A stretch of DNA of 47,341 nucleotides from Blastococcus sp. CT_GayMR20 (GCF_004570345.1 NZ_SPQM01000020.1:1-47341); one strand, 5' to 3'. Shown: positions 15,060-23,734, counted from the stretch's first letter. The notes: generated from the sequence alone by a model not told the origin. Numbers and translations: made by a program.

Positions 15060-16562
15060 ATGGCGCTCAGCTGGAAGCTCTACGGGGACGGCAAGACCCC
15101 GCCCTTGGGCGAGGCTGTCGCCCCGGACGAACGGCTCTCGTGGCCGCGCACGGTCGGCATCGGTGCGCAGCACGTCGTCGCGATGTTCGGCGCGACCTTC
15201 GTCTTCCCCCTGATCATGGGGCTGGACCCCAACCTCGCGATCATGATGAGCGGGATCGCGACGATCCTGTTCCTGCTCATCGTCAGGGGCCAGGTGCCCA
15301 GCTACCTGGGCACCAGCGCCTCGTTCGTGGGCGGCGTCGTGGCGATCCGCGCCAACGGCGGTGACTCGAGCGATGTCGTCGGCGCGATCCTGGTTGCGGG
15401 CGTCGTGCTGGCGCTGGTGGGTCTGCTGATCCACTTCGCGGGCGTCGGCGTCGTGAACAAGGTGCTGCCCCCGGCCGTCACCGGCGCGGTGGTCATGCTG
15501 ATCGGGTTCAACCTGGCCCCGGTCGCCGCCGGCATCTACTGGCCGCAGGACCAGTGGGTCGCCCTGGCCACGATGGCGTTCGTCATCGTCTGCTCGCTCG
15601 CGCTGCGCGGCTTCCTCGCCCGCATCTCGATCCTGCTCGGCCTGGTCTTCGGCTACCTGCTCTCGGTGCTGCTCGACGTCACCGCCGGCCAGATCACCTC
15701 CCCCGACGGGACCGGCGAGGTCGTCACCCGCGACCGGATCAACTTCGACACGGTGGGCGACGCCGACTGGTTCGGCCTGCCGGACTTCACCGCGCCGAGC
15801 TTCTCGCTGAAGTTCAGCCTCCTGGTGCTGCCCGCGGTCATCGCCCTGGTCGCGGAGAACGCCGGTCACGTCAAGGCCGTCGCGGAGATGACCAAGCGCG
15901 ACCTCGACCCGGTCATCGGCCGCGCGATCTTCGCCGACGGTGTCGGCACCGTCGTCGCCACCTCGGTCGGTGGCTCGCCCACGACGACCTACGCCGAGAA
16001 CATCGGCGTCATGGCCGCCACCCGGGTGTACTCGACCGCGGCGTACTACGTGGCCGCGATCGTCGCGATCCTGCTGGGCCTCGTGCCCAAGTTCGGCGCC
16101 CTGATCAACATCGTCCCGGGCGGCGTTCTCGGCGGGATCACCGTCGTCCTCTACGGGATGATCGGCCTGCTCGGCGCGAAGATCTGGAAGGAGAACCGCG
16201 TCGACTTCGCCAACCCGATCAACCTGGTGCCGCTGGCCGCAGGCATCATCATCGGCATCGGCCCGGTACGTCTCCAGATCACGGACAACTTCTCCCTGGA
16301 GGGGATCGCGCTCGGCTCGATCGTGGCCGTCGTCGGCTGGCACGTCGCCCGTGCACTGGCCCCGACGGACATGAAGGCCGCACTGCTCCGCGAGGGCAGC
16401 GTGCTGGAGAGCGGCTCCACGCTCGGCCACACCGGCGAGCAGCTCCGTGGTCCGGCCGGCGGCTACGCCGACGCGCGCGGTGGCACCGATCCGTCGTCGG
16501 TGGACGAGGTCGGCCGCCCGGGTGTTCCCCACGATCGTGGAGAGGGCACGCTCAACCGGTGA
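15060..16562 (+). CDS. NCS2 permease, UraA-like (pyrimidine type)
   Basis: A 500-residue nucleobase:cation symporter-2 family membrane protein with about 14 hydrophobic segments. The N-terminal HVVAMFGATFVFPLIMGL and the substrate-site region ALVAENAGHV (about 263) and GSPTTTYAENIGVMAATRVY (about 305-324) closely follow E. coli UraA (AEHVGH; TTYGENIGVMAITRVYST). The purine-type QNNGxxxxTG signature of xanthine/urate members is absent. Uracil, thymine or a related pyrimidine is therefore the likely cargo. The C-terminal ~55 residues are hydrophilic and unusually long. First gene of a five-gene operon: its TGA overlaps the GTG of the FAD subunit. Confidence 0.9.
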   Translation: MALSWKLYGDGKTPPLGEAVAPDERLSWPRTVGIGAQHVVAMFGATFVFPLIMGLDPNLAIMMSGIATILFLLIVRGQVPSYLGTSASFVGGVVAIRANGGDSSDVVGAILVAGVVLALVGLLIHFAGVGVVNKVLPPAVTGAVVMLIGFNLAPVAAGIYWPQDQWVALATMAFVIVCSLALRGFLARISILLGLVFGYLLSVLLDVTAGQITSPDGTGEVVTRDRINFDTVGDADWFGLPDFTAPSFSLKFSLLVLPAVIALVAENAGHVKAVAEMTKRDLDPVIGRAIFADGVGTVVATSVGGSPTTTYAENIGVMAATRVYSTAAYYVAAIVAILLGLVPKFGALINIVPGGVLGGITVVLYGMIGLLGAKIWKENRVDFANPINLVPLAAGIIIGIGPVRLQITDNFSLEGIALGSIVAVVGWHVARALAPTDMKAALLREGSVLESGSTLGHTGEQLRGPAGGYADARGGTDPSSVDEVGRPGVPHDRGEGTLNR

Positions 16563-17446
16563 AGCCCGCTCCCTTCCGTTACGCCGACCCCGGCACCCTG
16601 GACGAGGCCCTCGCGGTCCTGTCGGCAGAGGGTGAGGGCGCCAAGGTGCTCGCCGGTGGCCAGTCGCTGCTCCCGCTGCTCTCCATGCGGCTCGCGGCGC
16701 CGACCACCCTGGTGGACATCAACCGGGTGCCCGGCCTCGACACCGTCGAGGCCACCGGGGACGGCGTGACGGTGGGAGCCCTGGTCCGCCACAACGCACT
16801 GCTGGGTGGCCACCCCCAGGCCGTTGCCGCCGCCCGGGTCCAGCCGCTGCTGGCCCGGGCGACGGCGAACGTCGCCCACCCGGCCATCCGCAACCGGGGG
16901 ACGACGGTCGGCTCGATCGCGCACGCCGACCCCTCGGGCGAGATGACCTCCGTCCTCGCCCTCACCGACGGTCATGTCACCGTCGCCACGCCCTCCGGGA
17001 TCTCCACCGTCGAGTGGCGCGACTTCTTCGTCGGCCCGCTGGAGACCTCGGTGCACGGTCCCGCGGTCGTCACCTCCGCCTACTTCCCCGCGTTGCCGCT
17101 GCGCTCGGGCACCGCCTTCGCCGAGGTCGCCCGGCGCAAGGGCGACTACGCGGTCTGCGGCGCGGGCGTCGTCGTCACCCTGTCCGAGGACCGCACCGTC
17201 GAGCGTGTCCTCGCCTCCTACGTGTCGGTGGGGCTCACCCCCGAGGTGCACGACCTGACCGACGCCGTCGCCGGGTCGACGGTGGAGAAGGCCGACTGGG
17301 CCGCCGCAGGTGCGCTGGCGCGGACGCTGGTCGACCCCGACACCGACATCCACGCCAGTGCCGACTACCGCCGCCTGCTGGTCGGCGTCCTGACGGAACG
17401 GACTTCGGCCTCGGCGGCAGCCGAGGCGGCAGGGGGAACCGCGTGA
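16559..17446 (+). CDS. Molybdenum hydroxylase FAD-binding (CoxM-like) subunit
   Basis: A 295-residue medium subunit of the xanthine oxidase/CO dehydrogenase family. It carries FAD and passes electrons from the iron-sulfur subunit to an acceptor. The FAD-binding motifs AGGQSLLPLLSMR (about 32-44) and TVGSIAHADPSGE (about 114-127) are intact, and ARRKGDYAVCGAG follows in the C-terminal domain. The GTG start at 16559 lies in GTGA, overlapping the permease stop; its own stop overlaps the next GTG. The tight coupling with CoxS- and CoxL-like subunits shows that it belongs to one heterotrimer. Confidence 0.92.
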   Translation: MKPAPFRYADPGTLDEALAVLSAEGEGAKVLAGGQSLLPLLSMRLAAPTTLVDINRVPGLDTVEATGDGVTVGALVRHNALLGGHPQAVAAARVQPLLARATANVAHPAIRNRGTTVGSIAHADPSGEMTSVLALTDGHVTVATPSGISTVEWRDFFVGPLETSVHGPAVVTSAYFPALPLRSGTAFAEVARRKGDYAVCGAGVVVTLSEDRTVERVLASYVSVGLTPEVHDLTDAVAGSTVEKADWAAAGALARTLVDPDTDIHASADYRRLLVGVLTERTSASAAAEAAGGTA

Positions 17447-17943
17447 GTGTCGACACGGAACGGACGATCACCGTCACGGTGAACGGTGTTCCACGTGAAG
17501 CCACCGTGCCGGTGCGCCGGCTGCTGTCGGACGCGCTGCGCCACGACCTCGGGCTGACCGGCACGCACGTCGGCTGCGAGCACGGCGTCTGCGGGGCGTG
17601 CACGGTGCTGGTGGACGGCGACCCGGTGCGCTCGTGCCTGCTGCTCGCCGTCCAGGTGGACGGCGCCTCGGTGACCACCGTGGAGGGCCTCGCCTCGGAC
17701 GACGGCTCGCTGCACCCCGTGCAGGAGGCCTTCCGCGAGTGCCACGCGCTGCAGTGCGGGTTCTGCACGCCCGGCTTCCTGATGACGATCGCGGCGGGGT
17801 TGGAGAAGCGGGACAACGCCGCGGAGCTGACCGAGGAGGAGGTCGACGACCTGGTGGGCGGCAACCTCTGCCGGTGCACGGGCTACGCCAACATCAAGAA
17901 GGCGGTCCACCACGCCAACACGGCGATGCGGGACGCCCAGTGA
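17443..17943 (+). CDS. Molybdenum hydroxylase [2Fe-2S] (CoxS-like) subunit
   Basis: A 166-residue small subunit with two [2Fe-2S] clusters. The N-terminal plant-ferredoxin-like cluster uses Cys45, Cys50, Cys53 and Cys65 (CEHGVCGAC...C). The C-terminal helical cluster uses Cys105, Cys108, Cys143 and Cys145 (CGFCTPGF and NLCRCTGY). It relays electrons from the molybdenum site to FAD. GTG 17443 overlaps the previous TGA (GTGA). Its stop is followed by a 24-base palindrome before the large subunit, the only gap of any size in this operon. Confidence 0.95.
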   Translation: MSVDTERTITVTVNGVPREATVPVRRLLSDALRHDLGLTGTHVGCEHGVCGACTVLVDGDPVRSCLLLAVQVDGASVTTVEGLASDDGSLHPVQEAFRECHALQCGFCTPGFLMTIAAGLEKRDNAAELTEEEVDDLVGGNLCRCTGYANIKKAVHHANTAMRDAQ

Positions 17944-17967
17944 GTGCCGAAATGGCGATTTCGGCAC
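17944..17967. repeat. REP-like palindrome between the small and large subunit genes
   Basis: Ten-base arms GTGCCGAAAT and ATTTCGGCAC flank GGCG. It begins directly after the CoxS-like stop codon and ends 16 bases before the CoxL-like GTG, in an operon whose other genes all overlap. It may be an extragenic palindromic repeat that stabilises mRNA; other copies would lie outside this window. Confidence 0.55.
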
Positions 17968-17983
17968 CCGGGGAGGGCCGGCC

Positions 17984-20407
17984 GTGACCACGAAGCTGTT
18001 CGGGGAGCCGGTCCGCCGGCGCGAGGACGCCCGGCTGATCATCGGCAAGGGCCGCTACCTCGACGACATCGGCCACCACGCCCTGGCCGCCGCGTTCGTG
18101 CGGTCGCCGCACGCCCACGCACGGATCACCGACATCGACGTCGAGGCCGCCCTGGACGTCGAGGGCCTGGTCGCGATCTACACCTACGAGGACCTGCACG
18201 GCCCGATGGCCGAGCCGCTGCCGGTGCTCATCCCGCACCCGCAGCTGCACTCGCCGCGCACCGGCTACCCGCTGGCGAACGGCATCGTGAACCACGTCGG
18301 CGAGCCGATCGCGATGGTGGTCGCGATCGACCGGTACATCGCCGAGGACGCCGCCGAGCGGATCGCCGTCAGCTACGAGGAGCTGCCGGTCGTCGTCGGG
18401 GTCGACGCTGCCCGAGAGGCGGCGCACTGGGTCCACGAGGACGTCCCGTCGAACGTGGCGGCGCACCACCACCAGGAGACCGGGGACGTCGAGCCGGCGC
18501 TGGCCGCCTCCCCGCACACGCTGAGCTTCACGCAGTACATCGAGCGCAGCGCCTGCACGCCGATGGAGGGCAAGGGCGTGCACGCTCGCTGGGATCCGGA
18601 CGACGGGTCGCTGCGGGTCTACACGAGCACCCAGGCCTCGACCTCGGTGCGCGCGGCGATCGCGGCGAAGCTGCAGCTGTCGCTGGACAAGGTCGAGGTC
18701 ATCGCGCCGGACGTCGGCGGCGGCTTCGGCGTGAAGATCGTGCATCCGTGGCCCGAAGAGCTTCTGGTGCCGATGGCGGCGATCGCGCTGCAGCAGGAGG
18801 TGAAGTGGGCCGAGGACCGGCGCGAGCACTTCATCTCCTCGGCGCACGAGCGGCAGCAGAAGCAGGAGATCACCGTCGGCTTCACCGACGAGGGCCGGAT
18901 CACCGCCCTCGACGTCCACATCTGGCACGACAACGGGGCGTACACGCCCTACGGGATCATCGTGCCGATCGTGACGGCGACCCAGCTGGTGGGCCCGTAC
19001 GTGCTGCCGGTGTACCGGGTGATCGTCGAGAGCGTCTACACGAACACCGTGATCGTGACGCCGTACCGCGGGGCCGGGCGGCCGCAGGGCTGCTACGCGA
19101 TGGAACGGACGATGGACCGCATCGCCGACGAGCTCGGCCTCGACCGGGCACTGGTGCGCGAGCGGAACCTGATCCAGCCCGACCAGTTCCCCTACGACCA
19201 CCACCTGACGTTCCAGGACGGCCGGCCGGTCATCTACGACTCCGGCGACTACCCGGGGCTGATGGCGAAGCTGAAGACGCTGGTCGGCTGGGACGACGTC
19301 GAGACGCTGCGCGCCGAGGCCTCGTCGCGGGGCAAGCAGCTCGGCATCGGGATGGCGCTGTACGTGGAGGGCACCGGGCCCGGGCCGTACGAGGGCGGGC
19401 ACGTGCAGGTGCTCGGCAGCGGCAAGGTGCTGGTGTCGACGGGGCTGACCTCGCAGGGGCAGGGTCACGAGACGGTGTTCGCGCAGATCGTGGCGTCGGA
19501 GCTCGGGGTGCCGATCGAGGACATCGAGGTCACCACCGGTGACACCCGACGCTTCGGCTACGCGGTGGGCACGTTCGCCTCGAGGGCCGCGGTGATGAGC
19601 GGCAACGCGATCGCGCTGGCGGCGCGGGGCGTGAAGGAGAAGGCGCTGCGGATCGCTGCCGACGTCCTCGAGGCCTCCCCGGACGACCTGGAGATCGACA
19701 ACGGCGTCGTCCAGGTGAAGGGGGTGCCGGGGTCGTCGGTGCCGCTGCGCACAGTCGCCGTCCTCTCCAACCCGCTGCGGTACGCCTTCGACGAGGCGGC
19801 GAAGCAGGCGACCCAGTTCGCCATCCCGGGGTCGGACGACAAGCCGCCGGTGGCCGTGGGCGATGCGCCGGGGCTGGAGCACCGCGACTACTACTCGCCG
19901 ATCCGGTCGACCTTCGCGTCGGGCGCGCACGCGGCGATCGTGGAGATCGACCCGCAGACGTGGGAGATCGACGTCGTGAAGTACGCGGTGGTGCACGACT
20001 GCGGCAACGTGGTGAACCCGATGATCGTCGAGGGCCAGGTGCACGGCGGTGTCGCGCAGGGCGTGGGCGGTGCACTGTACGAGCGGATGGCCTACGACAA
20101 GGACGGGCAGCTGCAGAACGCCTCGTTCATGGACTTCCTGATGCCGTACGCCTCCGAGGTGCCCGAGATCGACATCGACCACCAGCAGACGCCCTCGCCG
20201 CTGAACCCGCTGGGGATCAAGGGCGCCGGCGAGGCCGGCGTCATCCCGGGTACGGCGGCGATAGCGTCGGCGATCGAGGACGCGGTGGGACGGCGGATCG
20301 CGGCGATGCCGATCAGCCCGACCGAGCTGTACGACCTGGTGCGCAACCCGGAATCGGAACTGACCGCCACGGCTGGGCGCCGGGCGGGGACTGGAGCGAT
20401 GGCGTGA
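17984..20407 (+). CDS. Molybdenum hydroxylase large (molybdopterin-binding, CoxL-like) subunit
   Basis: An 807-residue catalytic subunit of the xanthine dehydrogenase/aldehyde oxidase family, which hydroxylates a carbon of a heterocycle or aldehyde using water. It starts with GEPVRRREDARLIIGKGRYL, the typical N-terminus. The active-site loop reads TPYRGAGRPQ (about 358-368), the form II type, not the AYRCSFR loop with selanyl-cysteine ligand of true CO dehydrogenase. The catalytic Glu is in IKGAGEAGVIPG near residue 748, and GQGHETV and GGGFGVK segments for cofactor contact are present. The GTG 17984 start follows a GGAG-like stretch. No maturation gene (XdhC/CoxD-F type) is nearby. By context the likely reaction is uracil or thymine to a barbiturate, but a purine cannot be excluded. 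Confidence 0.92.
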   Translation: MTTKLFGEPVRRREDARLIIGKGRYLDDIGHHALAAAFVRSPHAHARITDIDVEAALDVEGLVAIYTYEDLHGPMAEPLPVLIPHPQLHSPRTGYPLANGIVNHVGEPIAMVVAIDRYIAEDAAERIAVSYEELPVVVGVDAAREAAHWVHEDVPSNVAAHHHQETGDVEPALAASPHTLSFTQYIERSACTPMEGKGVHARWDPDDGSLRVYTSTQASTSVRAAIAAKLQLSLDKVEVIAPDVGGGFGVKIVHPWPEELLVPMAAIALQQEVKWAEDRREHFISSAHERQQKQEITVGFTDEGRITALDVHIWHDNGAYTPYGIIVPIVTATQLVGPYVLPVYRVIVESVYTNTVIVTPYRGAGRPQGCYAMERTMDRIADELGLDRALVRERNLIQPDQFPYDHHLTFQDGRPVIYDSGDYPGLMAKLKTLVGWDDVETLRAEASSRGKQLGIGMALYVEGTGPGPYEGGHVQVLGSGKVLVSTGLTSQGQGHETVFAQIVASELGVPIEDIEVTTGDTRRFGYAVGTFASRAAVMSGNAIALAARGVKEKALRIAADVLEASPDDLEIDNGVVQVKGVPGSSVPLRTVAVLSNPLRYAFDEAAKQATQFAIPGSDDKPPVAVGDAPGLEHRDYYSPIRSTFASGAHAAIVEIDPQTWEIDVVKYAVVHDCGNVVNPMIVEGQVHGGVAQGVGGALYERMAYDKDGQLQNASFMDFLMPYASEVPEIDIDHQQTPSPLNPLGIKGAGEAGVIPGTAAIASAIEDAVGRRIAAMPISPTELYDLVRNPESELTATAGRRAGTGAMA

Positions 20408-21072
20408 ACCTGGACGGCTCTGCGGTGCTCTCGGCCGATCCCGAGCGGGTATGGGCCGTGATCACGGACCCGGCCGTGCTGGCGCGGACCATCCCCGGCT
20501 GCGAGACGCTCGAGCAGGTCGGGGACGACGAGTACAAGATGAACGTCTCCGTGGGGGTCGGGGCGATCCGCGGGACGTACGCCGGCGAGGTCAAGCTGAC
20601 CGACCAGCAGCGGCCGTCGTCCTACGTCATGCACGCGTCCGGCGCAGGGGCTCCCGGCAATGCGCGGGCGACGGTGACGATCAACCTGGAGCCGGCCGGC
20701 AACGGCAGGACCAACCTCACCTACTCGGCGGACGCCGTGATCGGCGGCCCGGTCGCCGGCGTCGGTCAGCGGATGATCACCGGCGTCGCGAAGCGGATGG
20801 CCGGCCAGTTCTTCAAGGCGATCGACGACGAGCTGACGGGTGCAGTGGTGCCGATCGGTGCCGCGCCGTCCGCTGCTGCGGCGGCGAGCGACGCCTCACT
20901 GGTGGCCGGCGCTCAGCCGGTCGCTGCCGCGCCCCGGACCTTCACCGGCAAGGCGGCAGCCGCTGGGCCCGCCGGCGACGTCCAGTCGTTGCTCCTCGGC
21001 GCCGTCGGCGGCGCGCTGCTCACCCTGCTCGGCGTCCTGGTCGGCTACCGCCTCGGCCGCCGCACGAGCTGA
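20404..21072 (+). CDS. CoxG-like SRPBCC protein with C-terminal membrane anchor
   Basis: A 222-residue protein. Residues 1-~150 form a CoxG-type SRPBCC (START-like) hydrophobic-pocket domain (LSADPERVWAVITDPAVLA, TIPGCE, GTYAGEVKL, YSADAVIGGPVAGVGQRM). A Pro/Ala-rich linker follows, then one transmembrane helix (SLLLGAVGGALLTLLGVLVG) and a basic tail. CoxG proteins link carbon monoxide dehydrogenases to the membrane and respiratory quinone; by analogy this one may dock the molybdenum hydroxylase. GTG 20404 overlaps the large-subunit stop. Last gene of the operon, followed by a strong terminator. Confidence 0.87.
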   Translation: MNLDGSAVLSADPERVWAVITDPAVLARTIPGCETLEQVGDDEYKMNVSVGVGAIRGTYAGEVKLTDQQRPSSYVMHASGAGAPGNARATVTINLEPAGNGRTNLTYSADAVIGGPVAGVGQRMITGVAKRMAGQFFKAIDDELTGAVVPIGAAPSAAAAASDASLVAGAQPVAAAPRTFTGKAAAAGPAGDVQSLLLGAVGGALLTLLGVLVGYRLGRRTS

Positions 21073-21082
21073 CCCCGGACAT

Positions 21083-21125
21083 CACCGAGGGGCCCTCTCG
21101 ATGGGATCGAGAGGGCCCCTCGGTG
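21083..21125. terminator. Bidirectional terminator
   Basis: A perfect 20-base stem (CACCGAGGGGCCCTCTCGAT and its complement) closes on a GGG loop. It lies between the convergent CoxG-like and Old Yellow Enzyme genes and would stop transcription from both sides. It is the strongest small hairpin in the arm. Confidence 0.9.
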
Positions 21126-21142
21126 CGGGTTGATGGTGGAGC

Positions 21143-22219
21143 TCAGCTGACCGCGAGGAACGGGTAATCGGTGTAGCCCTCGGCGCCGGCGCCGTAGAAG
21201 GTCGCCGCGTTCGGCTCGTTCTCGGGGTGCTCGCCGGCCCAGCGCTCGACCAGGTCGGGGTTGGCGATGACGGCCCGGCCCACGGCCACGGCGTCCGCAT
21301 GCGCGGCGTCGATCAGCTGCACGGCCTCCTCCCGGGTGGTCACCCGGCCGAAGCCGCTGTTGGCGACGAGCGGACCGCCGAAGCGACCGCGCAGCTCCTG
21401 CACCAGCTCACCACCAGGCTCGGAGTGCAGCACGGAGAGGTACGCCAGGCCCAGAGGGCGGAGCTGGTCGACCAGGTACCCGTAGGTGGCGCGGACATCG
21501 GCCTCGTCGACCTCGTGCATGCCCTGGACGTGGTGCATCGGCGACAGCCGGATGCCGACCCTGCCCGCGCCGATGGCCTCGGCCACCGCCGTCGTCACCT
21601 CGAGGACGAACCGCGCGCGGTTCTCCGGCGAGCCGCCGTACTGGTCGGTGCGCTCGTTGGTGTTGGGGGAGAGGAACTCGTGCAGGAGGTACCCGTTGGC
21701 GCCGTGGATCTCCACGCCGTCCAGGCCGGCGGCGACCGCACGCCTCGCCGCCGCGACGAAGTCGACCAGCGTGGCCTGAGCCTCCTCGGTGGTCAGTGCG
21801 TGGGGCACCGGGTAGGGCTTCTTGCCAGCCGGGGTGTGCGCGTCCCCGTCGATCGCCAGGGCGGACGGGGCGACGATCCGGTCGGTGCCGGTGATGTCGG
21901 GATGCGAGACCCGGCCGCTGTGCATGAGCTGCATGACGACCCGGCCGCCGCGGGCGTGCACAGCCTCGGCGACTCGACGCCAGCCGTCCTCCTGCTCGGC
22001 GTTCGTGATGCCGGGCTGGCCCGGGTAGGCGCGCGACTCGGGGTTCGGGTACGTGCCCTCGGTGATGATCAGGCCGACGCCCGCGCGCTGCCGGTAGTGC
22101 TCGACGACGAGGGCGCCGGGCACGCCGGCGGCACCGGAGCGCATCCGGGTGAGCGGGGCCATGACGACGCGGTTGGCAAGTCGGAGGTCGCCCAGGGCGA
22201 CGGGAGAGAACAGATCCAC
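21143..22219 (-). CDS. Old Yellow Enzyme family alkene reductase
   Basis: A 358-residue FMN-dependent TIM-barrel oxidoreductase (NemA/OYE type) that reduces activated C=C bonds or nitro compounds with NAD(P)H. Motifs: [20 protein letters not shown] at the N-terminus, QLMHSGR, the active-site segment [32 protein letters not shown], and the C-terminal phosphate-binding part NSGFGR...[14 protein letters not shown]. The GTG start gives the family's usual N-terminus; no Shine-Dalgarno is seen, and a palindrome GGTTGCAACC (22223-22232) sits immediately upstream. It lies 54 bases after the SDR gene on the same strand, so the two may be co-transcribed. Confidence 0.92.
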   Translation of the reverse strand: MDLFSPVALGDLRLANRVVMAPLTRMRSGAAGVPGALVVEHYRQRAGVGLIITEGTYPNPESRAYPGQPGITNAEQEDGWRRVAEAVHARGGRVVMQLMHSGRVSHPDITGTDRIVAPSALAIDGDAHTPAGKKPYPVPHALTTEEAQATLVDFVAAARRAVAAGLDGVEIHGANGYLLHEFLSPNTNERTDQYGGSPENRARFVLEVTTAVAEAIGAGRVGIRLSPMHHVQGMHEVDEADVRATYGYLVDQLRPLGLAYLSVLHSEPGGELVQELRGRFGGPLVANSGFGRVTTREEAVQLIDAAHADAVAVGRAVIANPDLVERWAGEHPENEPNAATFYGAGAEGYTDYPFLAVS

Positions 22220-22222
22220 GAC

Positions 22223-22232
22223 GGTTGCAACC
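22223..22232. promoter_or_regulatory. Short palindrome next to the Old Yellow Enzyme start
   Basis: GGTTGCAACC ends three bases before the GTG start codon, where a ribosome binding site would normally be. It could be a small operator, for example for a TetR-type repressor encoded elsewhere. Confidence 0.3.
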
Positions 22233-22273
22233 TGCGATGCGGCGGCCCATTCCGGAACGCGACCGTCATCACG

Positions 22274-23224
22274 TCACGAGCGCGGGGCGCCTGGCTCAGG
22301 AACCGCGACCTCCAGCGGGATGCCGGTCTCGCGCTCGGAGACCTGCCACAGGACGTCGATCTGCTTCTGCAGGTTGAAGCGACGCAGGATCGGGCGCTTC
22401 ACCGCCGGTCCGTGGGTGCCGAACTGCGGCGCGTAGAGCTCCCCACCCTTCGCCGGCGGATCGGTTGCCGCCCGCAGCTGCGGCCGCGCACCTTCCAGAG
22501 GCGTCATCCCCGACCGCGCCGTCATGGTCTCGAAGAACGCGCCCAGCCAGCCAGCGCCACCCTCCCGCACCGACCGCGGCTGCAGGTCGGTGTTCGTGAG
22601 CCCCGGGTGCGCGATGAGGCTCGCCGCCCGCACGCGGGCGCGCTCGAACTGCTGCTGCAGTCCCAGCCCGAAGTGGTAGTTGGCCATCTTCGCCCGCGCG
22701 TACGACGACCAGGCCCCGTAATTCTCGCGCATGTGCGGGTCGGCCGGGTCCAGCCCCTGGCTCCGGAACCGCGCCGTGCTCGTCACCGTCACCACCCGCG
22801 CCGCCGGCGCCTTCAGCAGCGCCGGCAGCAGGTGCGCGGTGAACGCCCAGTGCCCCAGGTGGTCCACACCGAGCTGCATCTCGAACCCGTCGACCGTCGT
22901 CCGCTGCGGCATCGCCATCACGCCCGCGTTGTTCACCAGCAGGTCCACCTGCTCGTGCGCCGCGAGCACCTTCGAAGCGGCCGTCGACACCACCGAGAGG
23001 TCCCCGAGGTCCAGCGGCACGACCCCTAGCGACGCCGCCGGATACCGCTCGGCGATCCGCGCCACCGCCGCCGTGGTCTTCCCAGGGTCCCGAGCAGCCA
23101 GGACGACGTGCGCGCCGGCTCCCGCCAGAGCCAGCGCCGTCTGGTACCCCAGCCCGCCGTTCGCGCCGGTCACCACCGCGGTGCGCCCGCTCAGGTCGGG
23201 GATGTCCTTCTCGGTCCAGGCCAT
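22274..23224 (-). CDS. Short-chain dehydrogenase/reductase
   Basis: A 316-residue SDR with a Rossmann fold. TGANGGLG (residues 19-26) binds the dinucleotide, NNAG is at 98-101, Ser149 lies in VTSTARF, and the catalytic Tyr175 and Lys179 are in [13 protein letters not shown]. The C-terminal extension resembles the retinol dehydrogenase/protochlorophyllide reductase-like subgroup common in actinobacteria; the substrate is unknown. ATG 23224 is chosen because GGAGG (23237-23233) lies eight bases upstream; a GTG five codons earlier would place that site inside the gene. It is upstream of the Old Yellow Enzyme and downstream of the centrally broken gene. Confidence 0.9.
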   Translation of the reverse strand: MAWTEKDIPDLSGRTAVVTGANGGLGYQTALALAGAGAHVVLAARDPGKTTAAVARIAERYPAASLGVVPLDLGDLSVVSTAASKVLAAHEQVDLLVNNAGVMAMPQRTTVDGFEMQLGVDHLGHWAFTAHLLPALLKAPAARVVTVTSTARFRSQGLDPADPHMRENYGAWSSYARAKMANYHFGLGLQQQFERARVRAASLIAHPGLTNTDLQPRSVREGGAGWLGAFFETMTARSGMTPLEGARPQLRAATDPPAKGGELYAPQFGTHGPAVKRPILRRFNLQKQIDVLWQVSERETGIPLEVAVPEPGAPRS

Positions 23225-23271
23225 GGACCCATCCTCCACGGACGGCGGCGGGGCAAGCCGCGCGCCTTGAC

Positions 23272-23291
23272 GACGCTTCCGCGGAAGCGTC
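23272..23291. terminator. 20-base perfect palindrome between the central gene and the SDR gene
   Basis: GACGCTTCCGCGGAAGCGTC is fully self-complementary. It begins 2 bases after the stop codon of the truncated central gene and lies 47 bases before the SDR start. It could be a terminator of the first gene (no T-run) or an operator for the SDR/Old Yellow Enzyme pair. Confidence 0.45.
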
Positions 23292-23293
23292 TC

Positions 23294-23607
23294 CTACCGG
23301 CCGGCGCGCATCTCCGCCTTCACGGCGACGGCTGCCAGCACCTCCCACCGGATCGCCGAGCTGCCCGGTCCGACGACGCACCAGTACCGGTTGAACCGCT
23401 TCCGGGTCGCGTCATCGGTCGCGGCGACGCGCGTCTCCGAGCTCAGGTGAGTGCCCCCGACCGCCGGCGACAGCCGGAACTCCATCCCGATCTTCACCCA
23501 GCCGGGCTCCTCGAACGACCGCACGCCGTCGGCGTCGAGCTCCGGCGGTGTCTCGCCCCCGGTCAGCCGCCACGCCTGCAGCACGCCTCCGAACACCACG
23601 GCGGTCG
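23294..23607 (-). pseudogene. C-terminal part of an SRPBCC-like protein, broken at the fold-back point
   Basis: The minus-strand frame codes for the last ~104 residues of the protein whose longer copy is 23608-24048. Beyond 23607 the frame stays open into the spacer (to 23794), but the added residues are Arg/Gly/Pro-rich and unrelated to the family. This copy is therefore a product of the inverted join, not a natural gene. Confidence 0.75.
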
Positions 23608-23734
23608 CTGCCGGTGTCGCTCGTGCTGAGCGGGATCCGGGCCGTGCCGGTGCTGCTGACCGGCCGGTGGCGCGGGGGCCTCGACCGCACGTTCCTGGAC
23701 GTCGTCCCGATCCCTGTGCTGTCGTCCGAGGCGC
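23608..23734 (+). other. 127-base unique spacer at the centre of symmetry
   Basis: This is the only single-copy DNA in the window. Read on the plus strand from 23608 it codes without stops for a protein-like stretch (LPVSLVLSGIRAVPVLLTGR and onward) in frame with the gene ending at 24048. The minus-strand reading gives a Gly/Arg/Pro-rich string typical of a wrong frame. The break in continuity is therefore at 23607/23608, and the junction at 23734/23735 is native. Confidence 0.9.

Larger units (their letters stand above)
1..23607 (+). repeat. Left arm of a 23,607-base perfect inverted repeat
   Basis: Every base x in this arm is complementary to base 47342-x. The first bases (caaatcggccctcccgggct) are the reverse complement of the last ones, and all reading frames recur on the opposite strand with identical translations. 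The match ends after 23607: the next base here is c, whereas the partner base 23734 would require g. No mismatch between the arms was seen, which argues for a very recent or artificial origin rather than an old duplication. Confidence 0.97.

Noticed and set aside
15060..16562. Xanthine or urate permease
   Set aside because: The annotation 'uracil-xanthine permease' is generic. The substrate-site segments follow UraA (AEN-GH and TTYAENIG), and the purine-type QNNG signature is missing.
17984..20407. True aerobic carbon monoxide dehydrogenase
   Set aside because: The subunit set and CoxG suggest it, but the active-site loop is PYRGAGR rather than AYRCSFR, and no CoxD/E/F maturation genes are present.
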